Shown: positions 22,615 to 34,559 of the stretch, piece by piece | Layout of the letters: every line of letters begins with the position of its first letter | How positions within the stretch are numbered: position 1 is the stretch's first letter | Assembly: GCA_947568835.1 (NCBI GenBank) | Contig: OX387607.1 | Coordinates: 13,655,701 to 13,719,700 of the forward strand | Length of the DNA stretch: 64,000 nucleotides | Direction: 5' to 3' | Source of the DNA: Protonemura montana | Taxonomy: Eukaryota > Arthropoda > Insecta > Plecoptera > Nemouridae | The notes under the pieces: generated by a model | Database searches by the model: none | Seen by the model: the letters and a program-made list of their open reading frames with translations, nothing else | Told to the model about the DNA's origin: nothing | Program-made: the position numbers and the translations under genes

Positions 22615-22790
22615 TCAAAACGGGGCTGTAAGCTACATCGGGTGTAATCATCTGGCACCACGTGTTGCCGGCTTGTTTGCTGAACACATCGTTGAACATT
22701 AGCGCTGGGACTCTGACTAAACCTACCCTATTGTCACAGACACAAACTTCAATTCCAAGCCAGGGCTTGATCTTCCCCCAGTGACTACCG
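22615..22790 (+). mobile_element. AGCGCTAATGTT-ended MITE family, right-end fragment
   Basis: ACATCGGGTG, GGCACCACGTGTTGCCGGCT, TGTTTGCTGAACAC, then AACATTAGCGCTGGGACTCT at about 22695. Left part missing. Confidence 0.65.
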
Positions 22791-22799
22791 AATGACAAA

Positions 22800-24460
22800 C
22801 CGTGACAAAACAAAATGATGATAACGGTGAAATAATAAAAATTTATTGGCACGAAAGAGTCATATAAAACCCAATTGCAAAATTTTCAGATTTAGAGGGA
22901 AACAGAATTGAACAATTCCTTTTCCGACTTTTAGGTTGGTAGGTACGAAAATCAGGAGCTGATGACGCATGGTTTTAATGATACAACGAGTCTTCTGAGT
23001 TAGTGAACAAATCTTACAGAATTTACTGAACGATTTCGTAATTAAAAAAATATTCTGTACATGGGCGTTCGAATTTTACTGTCATAGTAGCAACAAAAGA
23101 TTGTTGAAATTTACTGGGATCTTAATTGTCCAGGAGAGTCTACTTATAACTTACACATTTTGAAATGTTTTCTTATTGGGGTAGGAAAACGCAAGAAATT
23201 TCATTCTACAAAAAATACAAATTTCAACGATTTTTCGCCCGATTTCGTCACAAATTGGCCATCTTTCATTCGATATCGGTAGTAATGAAAGCAAGTCATT
23301 CCACACCGACCTGCCATTGTCAAGATGGTGTAGCCATTCAGACGAGCGAGACGAGCGAACAAATAAAATGATTCTCTTCATCGTTACAGAAAAAAAAAGA
23401 TGGAAAAGAAAACAACGCTCGTTGTAATTTGACCGCAACCCTCGCTACGCCGCGCCCCAACCCCTCGTGCGCCGACGCGGCCCGCGTGAGTCGCGCATTT
23501 TCAAAACTGTCTACCGGATCATTATCCTATCAAAGATAATTGCAACACGGCCACGTCTTATTAACACTGGCATCGCGCGTCGATTGCCGTCTTCACGGTC
23601 GGTGACGTGGCAACAAGCGACGTTCGGGGCCGCCACGCGGGTAAGGAAACAACGCCCCCGTCAATAATTAACAATAAACTTTATAATAAAGAGATAATAA
23701 TCACTTTACAACGAGTGACAGGAGCTGCTTGTCTATGGCGCTGGTTTCACGCTAGTTTTGTCAGATCGATTTGACGTCTTTTTACTTACAATTCACTTCA
23801 ACGCCTTCGCTTTTGTGTACTTTTACTACCTCTAATAAAGTGGTTCCACCATATAGTTCCACTATGTCACCAGTATCGCTTTTTTTGCCACGTTAACCGT
23901 TGGTTTCAACGTTTAAAAATCATATTTCGTTCAAGTTTATAGCAACAAAGTCTAAGATCATATCTTGTGTACATCTCACTGACTTTAACTGTATCTTTAT
24001 TTGCTTGCCACTCTTTCAAATCAGCTAGTAGTAATCTCCGAATCGGCACACGGTGTTTGTTCAGAGGAGGTCCTGGTATTCTATCAGGTCAAGTGGAGGA
24101 CCTCACTTGACTACGAACCGGATTTCGCACGGACCGGTCACGGTGTATTGTGACATTTTCTTGATTTCGGTACGCAACAATACAGTAGCAGAATTCAGTT
24201 TGAAGACCTACTTGTGTTGTTTATGTTTCGTTACGAAACGTCAGGTTCGTGCAACTGTCGGTCGCATGATTACCTGACTATTTTAAATGTCATCGAAACG
24301 GTGACGTCTATGACGCCTTGAAGGACTTGCAGGGAAAGTTGTCACCTTAAAAGAAATGTATTTCCTGGTTTGTGACCCCAGGAAGACTTATCCAGGAAAG
24401 TTCCTGATGGCACACGATGAAAATTCGCACAATGTGCTTGAGATTCCCGACGGAGAGCTT
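22800..24460. other. Intron sequence, nothing recognised
   Basis: Mostly unique. A GC-rich portion at 23430-23660 contains ORFs without recognisable domains. Confidence 0.4.
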
Positions 24461-24771
24461 TAATTGAAGTTTAAACAAAGAAATCAATTTCCCAACCAAT
24501 TTCTCGCAATATTTTTACAGCACAGTACGTTAGTCGCATAGTTACAAGTTGATTAAACGAAAAAAAATCCAATATTTCCGTTCTCAAATCGTTTTCCACC
24601 TGAACGGTCTGGGAAATGTGGAGGCGAGGTAACAAGAGCGACCCGTGCCAGGCTACCTGTGCCCCGCGCGTTTGCGTGTGTGAACGTGTGCGTGAATGAC
24701 GCTGTCGAAAACATGCATCGACGACGCTCTTTCCAATTATCGGCATGCGGCGCCGCTTTTCCCCGGGGGCG

Positions 24772-24816
24772 ATGCCGACGCCGACGCCGACGCCGACACC
24801 GACGCTGACGCCGCCA
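24772..24816 (+). repeat. GCCGAC hexanucleotide repeat
   Basis: About seven near-perfect GCCGAC units. The minus-strand translation gives an artificial Val-Gly run (VGVGVG) in an otherwise unsupported ORF. Confidence 0.9.
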
Positions 24817-25786
24817 ATCCGGTCCGAGTAGGGGCTGTTAAACGCTAAGAGGATGTTAGCTCGGTGAATATGTATGACATTTTTGAGCTTATAAAACGGG
24901 ATTGTAAGAAAATGTTGGTCTTGAGGTGGGCTGGATTGGCAGGTGTAGGTACCACGCACTTGGCTTGACATCTGTTGTCGTTAGATTGCCTAAATGCCAA
25001 ATCTGGAGGGGTCTTGTCTTATTATTTTCATCAAATGCACAGTACTAGTGAACCAGGGCAGCCGATTTGGCATCAACCACTGGTACTGATGCACAAGTGC
25101 AAAACAAACCAATCCGTTCACTTAGGCGATTTCCATTTTACATAGAAATGAGCACAGCCAATGATAAGGTAACTGATTAATAAAAAGAAGCTACATACTC
25201 ATCGAAGACGCACTGAATATCATGTGCTCAGTACCTGCACTATTAAAAATTCAACATCAGTAATTTAACATATTTTTGAGTGTACCTTTCTCTACGTCCA
25301 CGAGACTTCAGTCAATATGCTTCAAGTGCATTCACAAACCCTTAAAAGTATTGAAAATGAATAATCTTATAAGAAACTACTTTATTCTTAAGTAAAAAGC
25401 TTTCTTCGAATTTACAGGAAACGGTTGCGTATAGGCTGTCCTATAGCAGTTTCTACTGAAGCTATTTCCGTTAGTTTATCTCCCCTGCAATAGGCGTCGC
25501 GACGCCCCACGTTCGTCCGGCGTCGCCAATGTCAAAGCGACGCCGACGCCAATTTGTAAACCCGACGGGGGGCGCCTGACGCCGGCGAACGCGACGCCCA
25601 GTGGCGTCGGCACCACGCTCAAGGCGTCGTTTTGCCGGGCAATGCGCGGGCAAAACGCGACTTCTCTGACGCCTACCTGGATGTTGTTGACGTGATGGTG
25701 GCAGCGGAATCAGAACAGGATTCATTGTCATAGCAGTTTGTTGGTTGGGCCTGACTTTACCATAAACTCTTCAACCCCTGAGCTAC

Positions 25787-26015
25787 AGACGGTGTTTCCG
25801 ACTGGCCTGCACCTAGGCTGGTATCAAACCTAACGATACAGTCAAGCTCTCCACCGGGTTTGCACCAGCTCCGAGTGAGAACGCTCCCACCCGAGCACGT
25901 GACCACTAGCTGTCAGTGAATTAATTTATTTTCCAATTGCTCTATCGAAATTATCGGAGCAATTTAAAAGTGCACCGCGAGCTACTCGAGAGCTAGCAAC
26001 TCTGCCAGGCTACGC
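25787..26015 (-). repeat. Dispersed element related to 22115 and 60855, minus strand
   Basis: The reverse complement contains TGCAGGCCAGTCGGAAACAC, GGAGCTGGTGCAAACCCGG, GGAGAGCTTGACTG, CTCGAGTAGCTCGCGGTGCA and GCCTGGCAGAGTTGC. The same order of words is seen on the plus strand at 60890-61105. Confidence 0.6.
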
Positions 26016-26019
26016 TAGG

Positions 26020-27689
26020 ATAAGGGGACGCCAGGTATAGGGTCGGCTATATCAGAAGTCTCCTCGAATCTTATATGCTTCTTATATGGCTGCGATAAAA
26101 TGCTCATTTTCCGTCTTGAAAAACGTGTTTCTTTCAACTCGTGTGTAACCGTTGTTGCTAATCGTTGGTTACACTCGCTAGCCTGGATTGCGCAGACGAT
26201 TGGCTCAAGAAAATTAGTGATATCTCCAGAATTATGTTCGCGTTTTGCTTGAAGCAATGCTGTTGTATAAGTAAATGGCGTTAAGACTAGTGTTTGGCTT
26301 TCAGACGGGCGTTACTTGGTCTCGAGTCTTCAAGTATCTATGTTGCTTCGATCAGTTTGGTATAATTCCAATAACACAACCAATAAGAGCAATGACTTAT
26401 TTGTGATCAGCTTAATGATTTAAGAATCGCTCCACATATCTTTTGAAATACCTAATTAGCATAAAAGTAAGCAAAAGAGCTTCAATCCTGGTCAATTGTT
26501 TTCCCCACGAAGCAACTGCCACAGTGATTAAATCAACTCGACACCCGTCAAAGTCGACGGATGGAGATGGACGCCGCTACCAGACCACCGACGCCGCGAA
26601 CCGACGGCGACGCTTCGAACAGCGACGCCGGTGCTTGACCCTCTACGCACGATTCGTTGACTTCTTCGTTGGTGGAAATCGTTTCGAGCAGCAAATCAGA
26701 ATGGAAGTGCAGTCGTTTCGTGGATTTGATATGCAGTTTAACCTTTGCAATCGCGGATTATTGTCGGTGTTAGTGGCCGATTCGGGAGAAGTAAACGATT
26801 TCATTCTGGATGAAAGCTTGGGAAATCGCTCGGTTGTTTTGCGTTGACGAGAGTGGTTCAGTTTGGTTACAGGCTATTGGGATAGCCAGGTGTTCATACC
26901 TAATGGCTTTAGGTGGAAGAGACATGTTAAAAACGCTAAAAAGATATCTGCCCGTTAAGAAGGAGATTTAAGTGTCTGTTTGGGCGTAAGGCAAAACAAT
27001 CTTTACCAGGCATTTAAATTCCAGGTTACTTTTCAAACGCACTTAAGGACTTTTAGTGTATGGAAATTCGCATGTGTGACTATCTGACCAAGGTTCCCGA
27101 AATGCTACAGAGATAATATGGGAAAAAAAGTACTATTTGGTCTATAATAGGGGGAATACCTTGCATCTAATTTTGAGCCAGAAATAAATTGTTCATACAA
27201 AATGCTTTAAAATGGATGAATTTGTGATTTTTAAAAGCAGTTTTCTCTAAATGAAGTTAACAATTTGCGATTTTAAATTCTGATCAGTGATTTTGCATGA
27301 CCACCGCGGCACACAAACTGTTAATGTAATTGAACAGGCAAAATAAGCATTGATCAAAAATTTGGATAAAATTAAATAAAAATAACTGTATTGATACAGA
27401 GTAAAATTGTATTAATTGCACAGCTCAGAAGAGAGCTGATTGGTAGTTTAAGTGGTCACTAAAATGTGAATACAATGAATCCAAGTTATCTTCAAGATAT
27501 TGGTTCTACAATGTTGCTATTACAAACTTACATGCACAACAAGTCAACCAGGAAATTACATAAAATGGACGCCAAGAAATAGTTTGACGAGCGCCGCCAG
27601 GAATTAGCTCGGGAGTCTCCCAATTACATCCTCGTCTCCGTGACGTACGCATGCGCAACTGTCTTTGTTTCATAGCTTTATCGAGCCCT
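26020..27689. other. Intron sequence, nothing recognised
   Basis: Unique-looking sequence. A 134-codon ORF at 26443-26847 has an Arg/Asp-rich segment from GCCGACG-type repeats and no recognisable domain. Confidence 0.4.
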
Positions 27690-27699
27690 TGCGGCGACA

Positions 27700-27940
27700 C
27701 CCCCCCCCCCCCCCCCATTCAGTGACAGGGGGGGGGGCACCACGTTGTCCCATCTTGGTGCCGTGAGTCGAGGGCGCTCGATACGTTGTCTTCTTGAAAA
27801 TAGGGGGGGGGGGGGGGGAGGAGGGGGTGCGATCTGGGGGCAATTTCGCGATCGTCAAGCCAATTTGTGTGAAATTTAATTTAATTCTTTCTCGGCAAGG
27901 TGCTCGTAATGGGGGGGGGGGGGGGGGGGGGGGAGGGGGG
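27700..27940. repeat. Cluster of long G/C homopolymer runs
   Basis: Runs of 17 C (27700-27716), 10 G (27728-27737), 16 G (27803-27818) and 23 G (27911-27933, then A and 6 G). Such sequence can form G-quadruplex or triplex DNA and is prone to assembly error. Confidence 0.95.
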
Positions 27941-27959
27941 CTGATGGGAATATTTTGGG

Positions 27960-28970
27960 TGAGGTGATGGCCTAGCTGCTAAGTAGGCTCATTTCCCCTC
28001 GGCTTATTCGATTATTTTTTAAAAAATCTTTTTCAAATCAACGAAAATTAAACTGTTTTCCGGTTTCCAATCAAAATTCCGTTATAAGTCCAGTTCCCCC
28101 CCCCAAAAAAAAGCTATCTGGTGAATTTCAAGAAGATTTTTCTTACGCGGTTTTTTATGCGGTTTCATTTGTCATTTCAGTGGAAGGGAAATGATTTCCC
28201 GAAAACAAATACAAAGAAAAATACACCTCATTTATAAATATGTTAATTACCGAAAGAATCTAATCCAATCGGAAACTCGCTACGCAACGGGTTGCAGGTG
28301 TTACGCACCCTGCCGTGCACAGGAATCAAGCCATCGATCTCCCCGCGCTCTAAAATTAACCTCCCATCGCGTTCATGAAACTCGCCCTTCGTTTGCAAGC
28401 TGTGAATGCAGTGCAGCCATTGCAAAGTAGGCCGGCCCTACCCGTAAATATGAATCACACTTCACAATTCCCCTTCGGCACTTGGGTGAGTCAATCAGAG
28501 CACTAAGCCGCGCCAGCCAACCAATCCCGGGCCAGGGTTTGTGTCACGTGACGTCTCCATGTTGCTGGGCCGGGGACATGCATCAGGTGACCTGTCATTG
28601 TGTGGCTACGGGGATCAGGATTGAAAAGCGGCCACGAAGCGGGGAATGAGTCCCGGATGAGTGGTGTTTTGTTATTCGATCCCCGGGACAGAGCGAAACG
28701 CGTTTGCGTTGATTAGGGATTTTGTGGGTTTATTTTTGCTTTTTCTGGATGAGTTGTGGGGAAAAGTTTTGGAAGTTTTATTTACTGCGTTCCCGGTTTT
28801 ATAACTTTACCAAATTGTAGATAAAGTGGGAATTAAAATGATTCACGTGGTGACTTGCAATCATGCACATATGAATAAGTGAAATTTAGATGCTATGACA
28901 AATATTAAAAAACTGAGCGCGAGAAGCTTTTCACTATTATAACAAAACACACATTTTATTTTTTAGTTTT
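27960..28970. other. Intron sequence with GC-rich block at 28260-28700
   Basis: No gene recognised. The GC-rich block is non-repetitive in this window and includes CACGTGACGTCTCC at about 28544. It may be regulatory. Confidence 0.35.
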
Positions 28971-28974
28971 GCTT

Positions 28975-29150
28975 AGTTCTTATTTTAATTGCCAGTACTT
29001 GCTATTAATAAAATATCTTACTGTAACCAACACAACCCTCTCAGAAATGTGTCCACCAAATCAGCGAATCAAAGCCCGTGTATTCATGTAAGTGGAGACC
29101 GGGGTTCGATTTCCCTGTTTTGTACATTTTTTTAGGCAGTGCCGCACTGT
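28975..29150 (+). repeat. Foldback element with tRNA-like core, diverged copy
   Basis: Left end TTTTAATTGCCAGTACTTGC and TTAATAAAAT, then CCCTCTCAGAAATGTGTCCA, and a T-arm-like AGTGGAGACCGGGGTTCGAT. More decayed than the other copies. Confidence 0.5.
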
Positions 29151-29159
29151 ACGGTAATC

Positions 29160-31060
29160 CAGAAAAAATCACGATGCTTTAGAAACGAGAAGATTTACCT
29201 CATTCTGCCAGAGTTTTGATTTGTACTTGTGCCTGACTACTTTCACTTCATTGTGTGGATTACTAAAATAACGTGATGGCCACTCTACGCATACTCGGCT
29301 GCAACACAATTGGGCAGTTTTTCTCTATAAATCACCCCTATCAGTTACATCTTCCTTTGAAAAGAAACTGTGCAAGGAGCCTAGAACTTGCAACTGTATC
29401 CACTCAATCGTCAACAAACACAAGCGAATTTCGTCGACTGGGCAATATTTTGTTCGTTCCTCCAAAAGCAATAATTTGCTGAACTTGCTCCCACAATTAA
29501 TAAAAACAAACCCGTATTCCCTAAAGAAAATATTCCCCCAAAAGCAATAAAAACGGAACATCAACATAAATCATTTGATCGGTCTAGCCAGCAAGCAAAA
29601 CCATCCAAGGTTTAGGCACCTTTCTTGGCTGTCTCGCCGAATCGCCGCAGTTTACTTAGCATGCTTATCTTGAAGGCATCAACCCATGGGGTGGCATTGA
29701 CGGGCTGCCTATCCAATCTCAAGTATCATCGCTCCTTCCTTTCAAAGTGATAGAGAGGTGGATAGGTGTGTTCAAACAAGCTTGTTAAAATACATCCTTC
29801 TAGCTTATATACGTACCAGGCATTATACGGGAATGATTCAAGAGAACCCACACCCCCTCATGCAAGAATACGTTTTTGCTATCCATATCAATACAAACAC
29901 ACAGCTATTTATTTTAAATTGGCAATTTTTTCTCGGCAGCTTGTTGTTCGTCTCCCGGGTGCCGATAACGCCCCACTCGACTTGTGGGAAAGCGACTGAT
30001 GATGGGGCCGACGGCGTCGCGAGCGTCGCGGGCGTCGATTTGCGGTAAGGAGGACGCTTATTATCGGGGGACTGTAGTACGACGTCCGCGTTTTTCGTGC
30101 CGAGGCGGTTTATTTGTCACCTCTAAATTGACAGGGTTTTGTAGTCAAAGACTTTTAACAGAGCTGTCATGTGTAGGTATATGTTTTAGATGTTAGTGTG
30201 TGTGAGTTTACTCAGGCTATGGTAACGGCTACCACTTAAAATGATGTGTATCTTTACCGTGCGTTGACAGGTAATGATTTGATTGAATCTTGAGAAAATA
30301 TAAGAAACCACATTGTATTACAATTCCCTATGGTCAACGTCTTGTTTATGTTTTTCTTAAACGAATGGAAAAAGTAAGGAAAACTAGCCCAAAACTAGAC
30401 GCAGCGTAACTGGAAGTAAGAATGTGCGGAAAAATAGGAGAACTTGATGAAACTCCCGGCACGTTTATGTCCTTCTTGAGTACAAATCAACGAGACATAC
30501 CTGTAAATATAATATTGTCTTAAATACTGATTGGTTCGTCGTATGTTAGCTCGGTTTTAATTTGTCACGATAGAGGCGCGAATACAAAATAGTCCATACG
30601 CATCTGTTTTAAGCATTTGTTTTAGCTTGAGCAATAGTACTTTGTGTAACAATGATTCGTACATCTCTTAATGGCCCTACCAGGACCTCATACCAGTACA
30701 AACACGGTGCAGTGTTACCTATTACCTATCAGGTTGGCTAATCTCTACGGGTTACAAGTAGAGATACCTCGTTATGAAAAGATTCGAAGGTGATGCTGAG
30801 TGCAAGGCGCCAACCCAAAAACCTCTTTCCCAATCAACATGAGCGTAACACGTCCAGAAAACTTCCCTACATCCCACCCGACGTCTATGGCAAAGCTGAA
30901 CCCTATTTAAAAATCAGCATTTAAGAAAATAAGTTGATGAATGAGATACATCAGAAGCAGGTCTCAAAGATTGTCTACATTAGACTGGACCACCGTGGTA
31001 CCAGTATGTCTTGCATGTCTGGTATTTTATCTAAACATACATGACTGACGACCCTGAAAT
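29160..31060. other. Intron sequence, nothing recognised
   Basis: No exon or RNA gene recognised. A short GC-rich stretch (about 29990-30110) contains GCGTCGCGAGCGTCGCGGGC. Confidence 0.4.
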
Positions 31061-31184
31061 ATGCAGAGAACCCACTGAAGAGAACCTGACGTCAAAACTG
31101 GAGCCAAAACATGGTCGCCATTTTGGGACTCCGATCACTTTACCAACGTTTGATCCAGCCAAAAGCAAAGATAACAGAAGTCAG

Positions 31185-31515
31185 GTTTCAACAAAATGTT
31201 CAACCGTAAGTTGGACCTCTAGCTCACAGAAACATCTGAATTTCACTGCATGTGATTGGAAGTCGTCATGGCAACAGTTTCAACAAAATGTTCAACTATA
31301 AGTTGGATCTCTAGCTCACAGAAACATCTGAATTTCACTGCATGTGATTGTAAGTCGTCATGGCAACAGTTTCAACAAAATGTTCAACTATAAGTTGGAT
31401 CTCTAGCTCACAGAAACATCTGAATATCACTGCATGTGATTGGAAGTCGTCATGGCATTGGTTTAACTAACAGTTCAACTAAGAGGCTAGATTTTAGTAA
31501 AACCGGACTTAAGTG
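31185..31515 (+). repeat. 92-bp tandem array, three units, with MITE-like right end
   Basis: Units are in exact 92-bp register (AAC at 31202, 31294 and 31386). Each reads AACTATAAGTTGGATCTC, TAGCTCACAGAAACATCTGA, TTTCACTGCATGTGATTGGA, AGTCGTCATGGCAACAGTTT. The array ends with AGATTTTAGTAAAACCGGAC, the family's right end. It lies about 70 bp downstream (gene sense) of the Vsx homeodomain exon. Confidence 0.92.
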
Positions 31516-31586
31516 ACACTGAGAGCATGCAGACAAAATCAGTGAGCAAATGTTTGGTATATATTAGATCTGTTGGCTTCGCCTAC

Positions 31587-31710
31587 CTGTATCCGATCTT
31601 CGGGCAGGTCGGTCTTGAGCGACAGCATCTCCCTGGCGTAGACGTCGGGGTAGTGCGCCTCCTTGAAGGCCTTCTCCAGCTCCTCCAGTTGGTACGAGGT
31701 GAAGATCGTC
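31587..31710 (-). CDS. Vsx: Vsx homeobox gene, exon with homeodomain residues 5-46
   Basis: This exon encodes most of the DNA-binding homeodomain of a paired-like class transcription factor. The translation runs [41 protein letters not shown], which is helices 1 and 2 and the start of helix 3. Conserved core residues Phe8, Leu16 and Phe20 are present. It starts at an acceptor CAG (rc of 31711-31713); its first G completes Arg5 from the previous exon. It ends after Gln46 at donor GTAGGC (rc of 31581-31586), in phase 0. The 124-bp length gives 41 full codons plus the split base. The intron position between residues 46 and 47 is a well-known one in paired-like homeobox genes. An array of 92-bp repeats lies within about 75 bp on its 3' side. 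Confidence 0.95.
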
Positions 31711-31713
31711 CTG

Positions 31714-32869
31714 CTCAAGGGCACGAACCACGCAAACATAAATCTAAAAAACCCGTCCGCAAACAAGTGCAATCGTTGCCAAAATGCAACCCATGGAGTG
31801 GCATTGACGTATACAGGATGGTACCCGAAAGTTCGGTCCGAGCCCGAGTCCGAACCCGACTTTCGATCATTATGCTCGAGTTTTGTCAAATTTTCGGTTT
31901 TTTCGGGGATTTCGTGCTTGCTTGGGTTTTTCGGACATTTGCATTTTATTTCTGGCACTCAAAAGGAAAGATGCATTTTGACTTTCAATCTTCCCAGCGA
32001 TCAAACAGCGTCTAATAATAACCTTAAACTTCAAACGATAAGCTACTTTAACCAATGCTTGTACGTACCTTGGTGCCTACTTACTATAAGGGTCACGTAT
32101 TTCGAGCTCTTTTCCTTTCATTTTTGTGTGTAACTTTGTAACGTTGTAACGTTACCTAGCAAATAAGTAGTAGAAACTAATTATTATTATCATATACATT
32201 GACTGTCTTATATCACGTATGATCTTTGGACAGTAAAAACTTTATGATTATTATTATTGTAACGTAGGTAGTGTAATTTTCTTACTTTTTTTTGGAAATC
32301 ATCAGATTTTCGGGCATTTTGGGGCTAGTTAGCATTTTACGCTAACCAACACTCTATAAATAATTTTAACTTGTGGTGGATCAGCATGTTGGAATCTGCT
32401 TTCACGATTTAAGCAGAAATACACCCTTAATCTATTTGCAGTATCCTCATTTCACTCGTGTATTCTGAATGCAATTTTTTAGTGAACATTTAGAAAGGTG
32501 ATTCGCATAATTTCCCTGGATGAAATTCAGGTCCGATTGGATCTCTGTCAGCTTTCCATAGAATCGTGTACGTACCTGTGAATTCGCTAGTCCCCGGGAA
32601 GTAAATCCTGTGATTTTTTCCAATGATATGAGATGAGATTTTGCTAATATATATATATATATTTTTTTTTTTTAAGACTATCTCATCTCACTCCACTGGA
32701 AAAAAGTCACAGAATTGCCACCCAAGTACTTGGCCCTGTTTATGATATTATCGACCAATACAAAAATGGGAAAATTTGAAACTAAAAACATTGTAAGCAA
32801 GAATCTCAGCTACAAATCAAAAAAAACTTTTGCATAGTAAAATGGTTGCGTTGACGGAATTTTTTTAAT
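31714..32869. other. Vsx intron between the two 5' visible exons
   Basis: A 1.2-kb intron. It contains a short (TA)n/T-rich stretch at 32646-32675 and repeated TTATTATTAT words. ORFs that cross the homeodomain exon continue into it only as read-through. Confidence 0.7.
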
Positions 32870-32875
32870 CCTTAC

Positions 32876-32960
32876 CTATGACGCCGTTTCTTCTTCTTTT
32901 TCTTGTTGAAACCGAGTCCGTCGGATGAAAAGTCTTTGCCCGAGTCCAAGTGGCCAAGAA
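32876..32960 (-). CDS. Vsx: Vsx homeobox gene, exon with basic arm before the homeodomain (internal exon)
   Basis: This internal exon encodes the segment just before the Vsx homeodomain. Read on the minus strand it gives LGHLDSGKDF, SSDGLGFN, then six lysines and RRH, and ends with two bases (AG) of the Arg5 codon of the homeodomain. The SDGLGFN plus KKKKKKRRHR arm is typical of arthropod Vsx/Chx10 proteins. The acceptor is a pyrimidine-rich tract ending in CAG (rc of 32961-32963). The donor is GTAAGG (rc of 32870-32875). The exon is 85 bp, enters with two bases of a split codon and leaves in phase 2, which joins exactly to the next exon at 31710. The upstream exon that supplies the first base of its first codon was not found. 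The basic arm contacts the DNA minor groove and probably contributes to nuclear import. Confidence 0.9.
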
Positions 32961-33089
32961 CTGCAAAAAAAACAAGCCGATCTTTAGTCACCCTGCCACT
33001 AGGACGTCCCACGAAATCCAAATTGTCTTGAAGCCTAGGCTTTGTGCTTTTAGTCCCGCTGGGATAAGAAGGTAATTTTTAGAAGATCT

Positions 33090-34060
33090 GTCGGGCGATC
33101 TCAGCATCTCCATGGTTACCAAAATTTGAATCTACCTTTGAACCTCCTATGCTAGGCCATGATATACCCGTGGTAACATAAGATAGCAGAATTGACAAGC
33201 TCTGTCAGGTGATCTCAGCATCTCCATGGTTACCAAAATTTGAATCTACCTTTGAACCTCCTATGCTAGGCCATGATATACCCGTGGTAACATAAGATAG
33301 CAGAATTGACAAGCTCTGTCAGGCGATCTCAGCATCTCCATGGCTACCAAACGTTGAATCAACCATTGAACCTCCTATGCTAGGCCATGATATACCCGTG
33401 GTAACATAAGATAGCAGAATTGAGAAGCTCTGTCAGGTGATCTCAGCATCTCCATGGCTACCAAAAGTTGAATCTACCATTGAACCTCCTATGCTAGGTC
33501 ATGATATACCCGTGGTAACATAAGATAGCAGAATTGACAAGCTCTGTCAGGCGATCTCAGCATCTCCATGGCTACCAAACGTTGAATCAACCATTGAACC
33601 TCCTATGCTAGGCCATGATATACCCGTGGTAACATAAGATAGCAGAATTGAGAAGCTCTGTCAGGTGATCTCAGCATCTCCATGGCTACCAAAAGTTGAA
33701 TCTACCATTGAACCTCCTATGCTAGGCCATGATATACCCGTGGTAACATAAGATAGCAGAATTGAGAAGCTCTGTCAGGCGATCTCAGCATCTCCATGGC
33801 TACCGAACGTTGAATCTACCATTGAACCTCCTATGCTAGGTCATGATATACCCGTGGTAACATAAGATAGCAGAATTGAGAAGCTCTGCCAGGCGATCTA
33901 AGCATCTCCATGGCTACCAAACGTTGAATCTACCATTGAACCTCCTATGCTAGGCCATGATATACCCGTGGTAACATAAGATAGCAGAATTGAGAAGCTC
34001 TGTCAGGCGATCTCAGCATCTTCATGGCTATCAAACGTTGAATCAACCATTGAATATCAC
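33090..34060 (+). repeat. 114-bp tandem array, about 8.5 units
   Basis: The word GATCTCAGCATCTCC starts units at 33097, 33211, 33325, 33439, 33553, 33667, 33781, 33895 (GATCTAAGC here) and 34009, exactly 114 bp apart. Each unit contains CCATGGCTACCAAACGTTGA, ACCTCCTATGCTAGGCCATG, TATACCCGTGGTAACATAAG and TTGAGAAGCTCTGTCAGG. Units at 33325 and 33553 share CGTTGAATCAACC; those at 33439 and 33667 share AGTTGAATCTACC, indicating duplication in 228-bp blocks. It lies just 5' (gene sense) of the Vsx exon at 32960. A single diverged copy is at 56600-56790. Confidence 0.96.
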
Positions 34061-34559
34061 ATGCTTGATAGTTTTTTTTGTTTTCAAAGTTGGTAACGAA
34101 ATTTACCTTTTTAGAACAATTTGAATTTAACCCATATTTGGTATTACTATTGAACAAGAAGCTGCAAGAAGGGCTTTGGGGCACAGTCTCAAAGGAAATT
34201 TTAGTTTAAAGTATATTTTTCATTAAGAAAATCTACGCGTTATTCTTTGTGAGTGACAAGTTACGAGTCTTCTTACGTCTGGAGTTGAATAAGACCGACT
34301 GGCCACTCCTTGGTAAGCGTATGCGACGTAAAATTACATTTTTCAAAGCATTTCCTCGTCATTTGTCGTTGAACATTTCTTTCAGCTTATTTCGGTAAGA
34401 AGCAACAAAAATATATCGGTAGAAATTAAGTTCGGGGAGTTACAAGATGTGGTTTCAAGGAAATTGCCGAATTTATGAACAAAAAATGCCACTTTAAGAA
34501 AAGTGCCGCACTAAACGGTCGCTGACGTCGCTTATACCTATATAATTCCAGACCAGAAG

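Noticed and set aside
24471..24971. 166-codon minus-strand ORF with a Val-Gly run
   Set aside because: The run comes from the GCCGAC microsatellite; the rest has no recognisable family.
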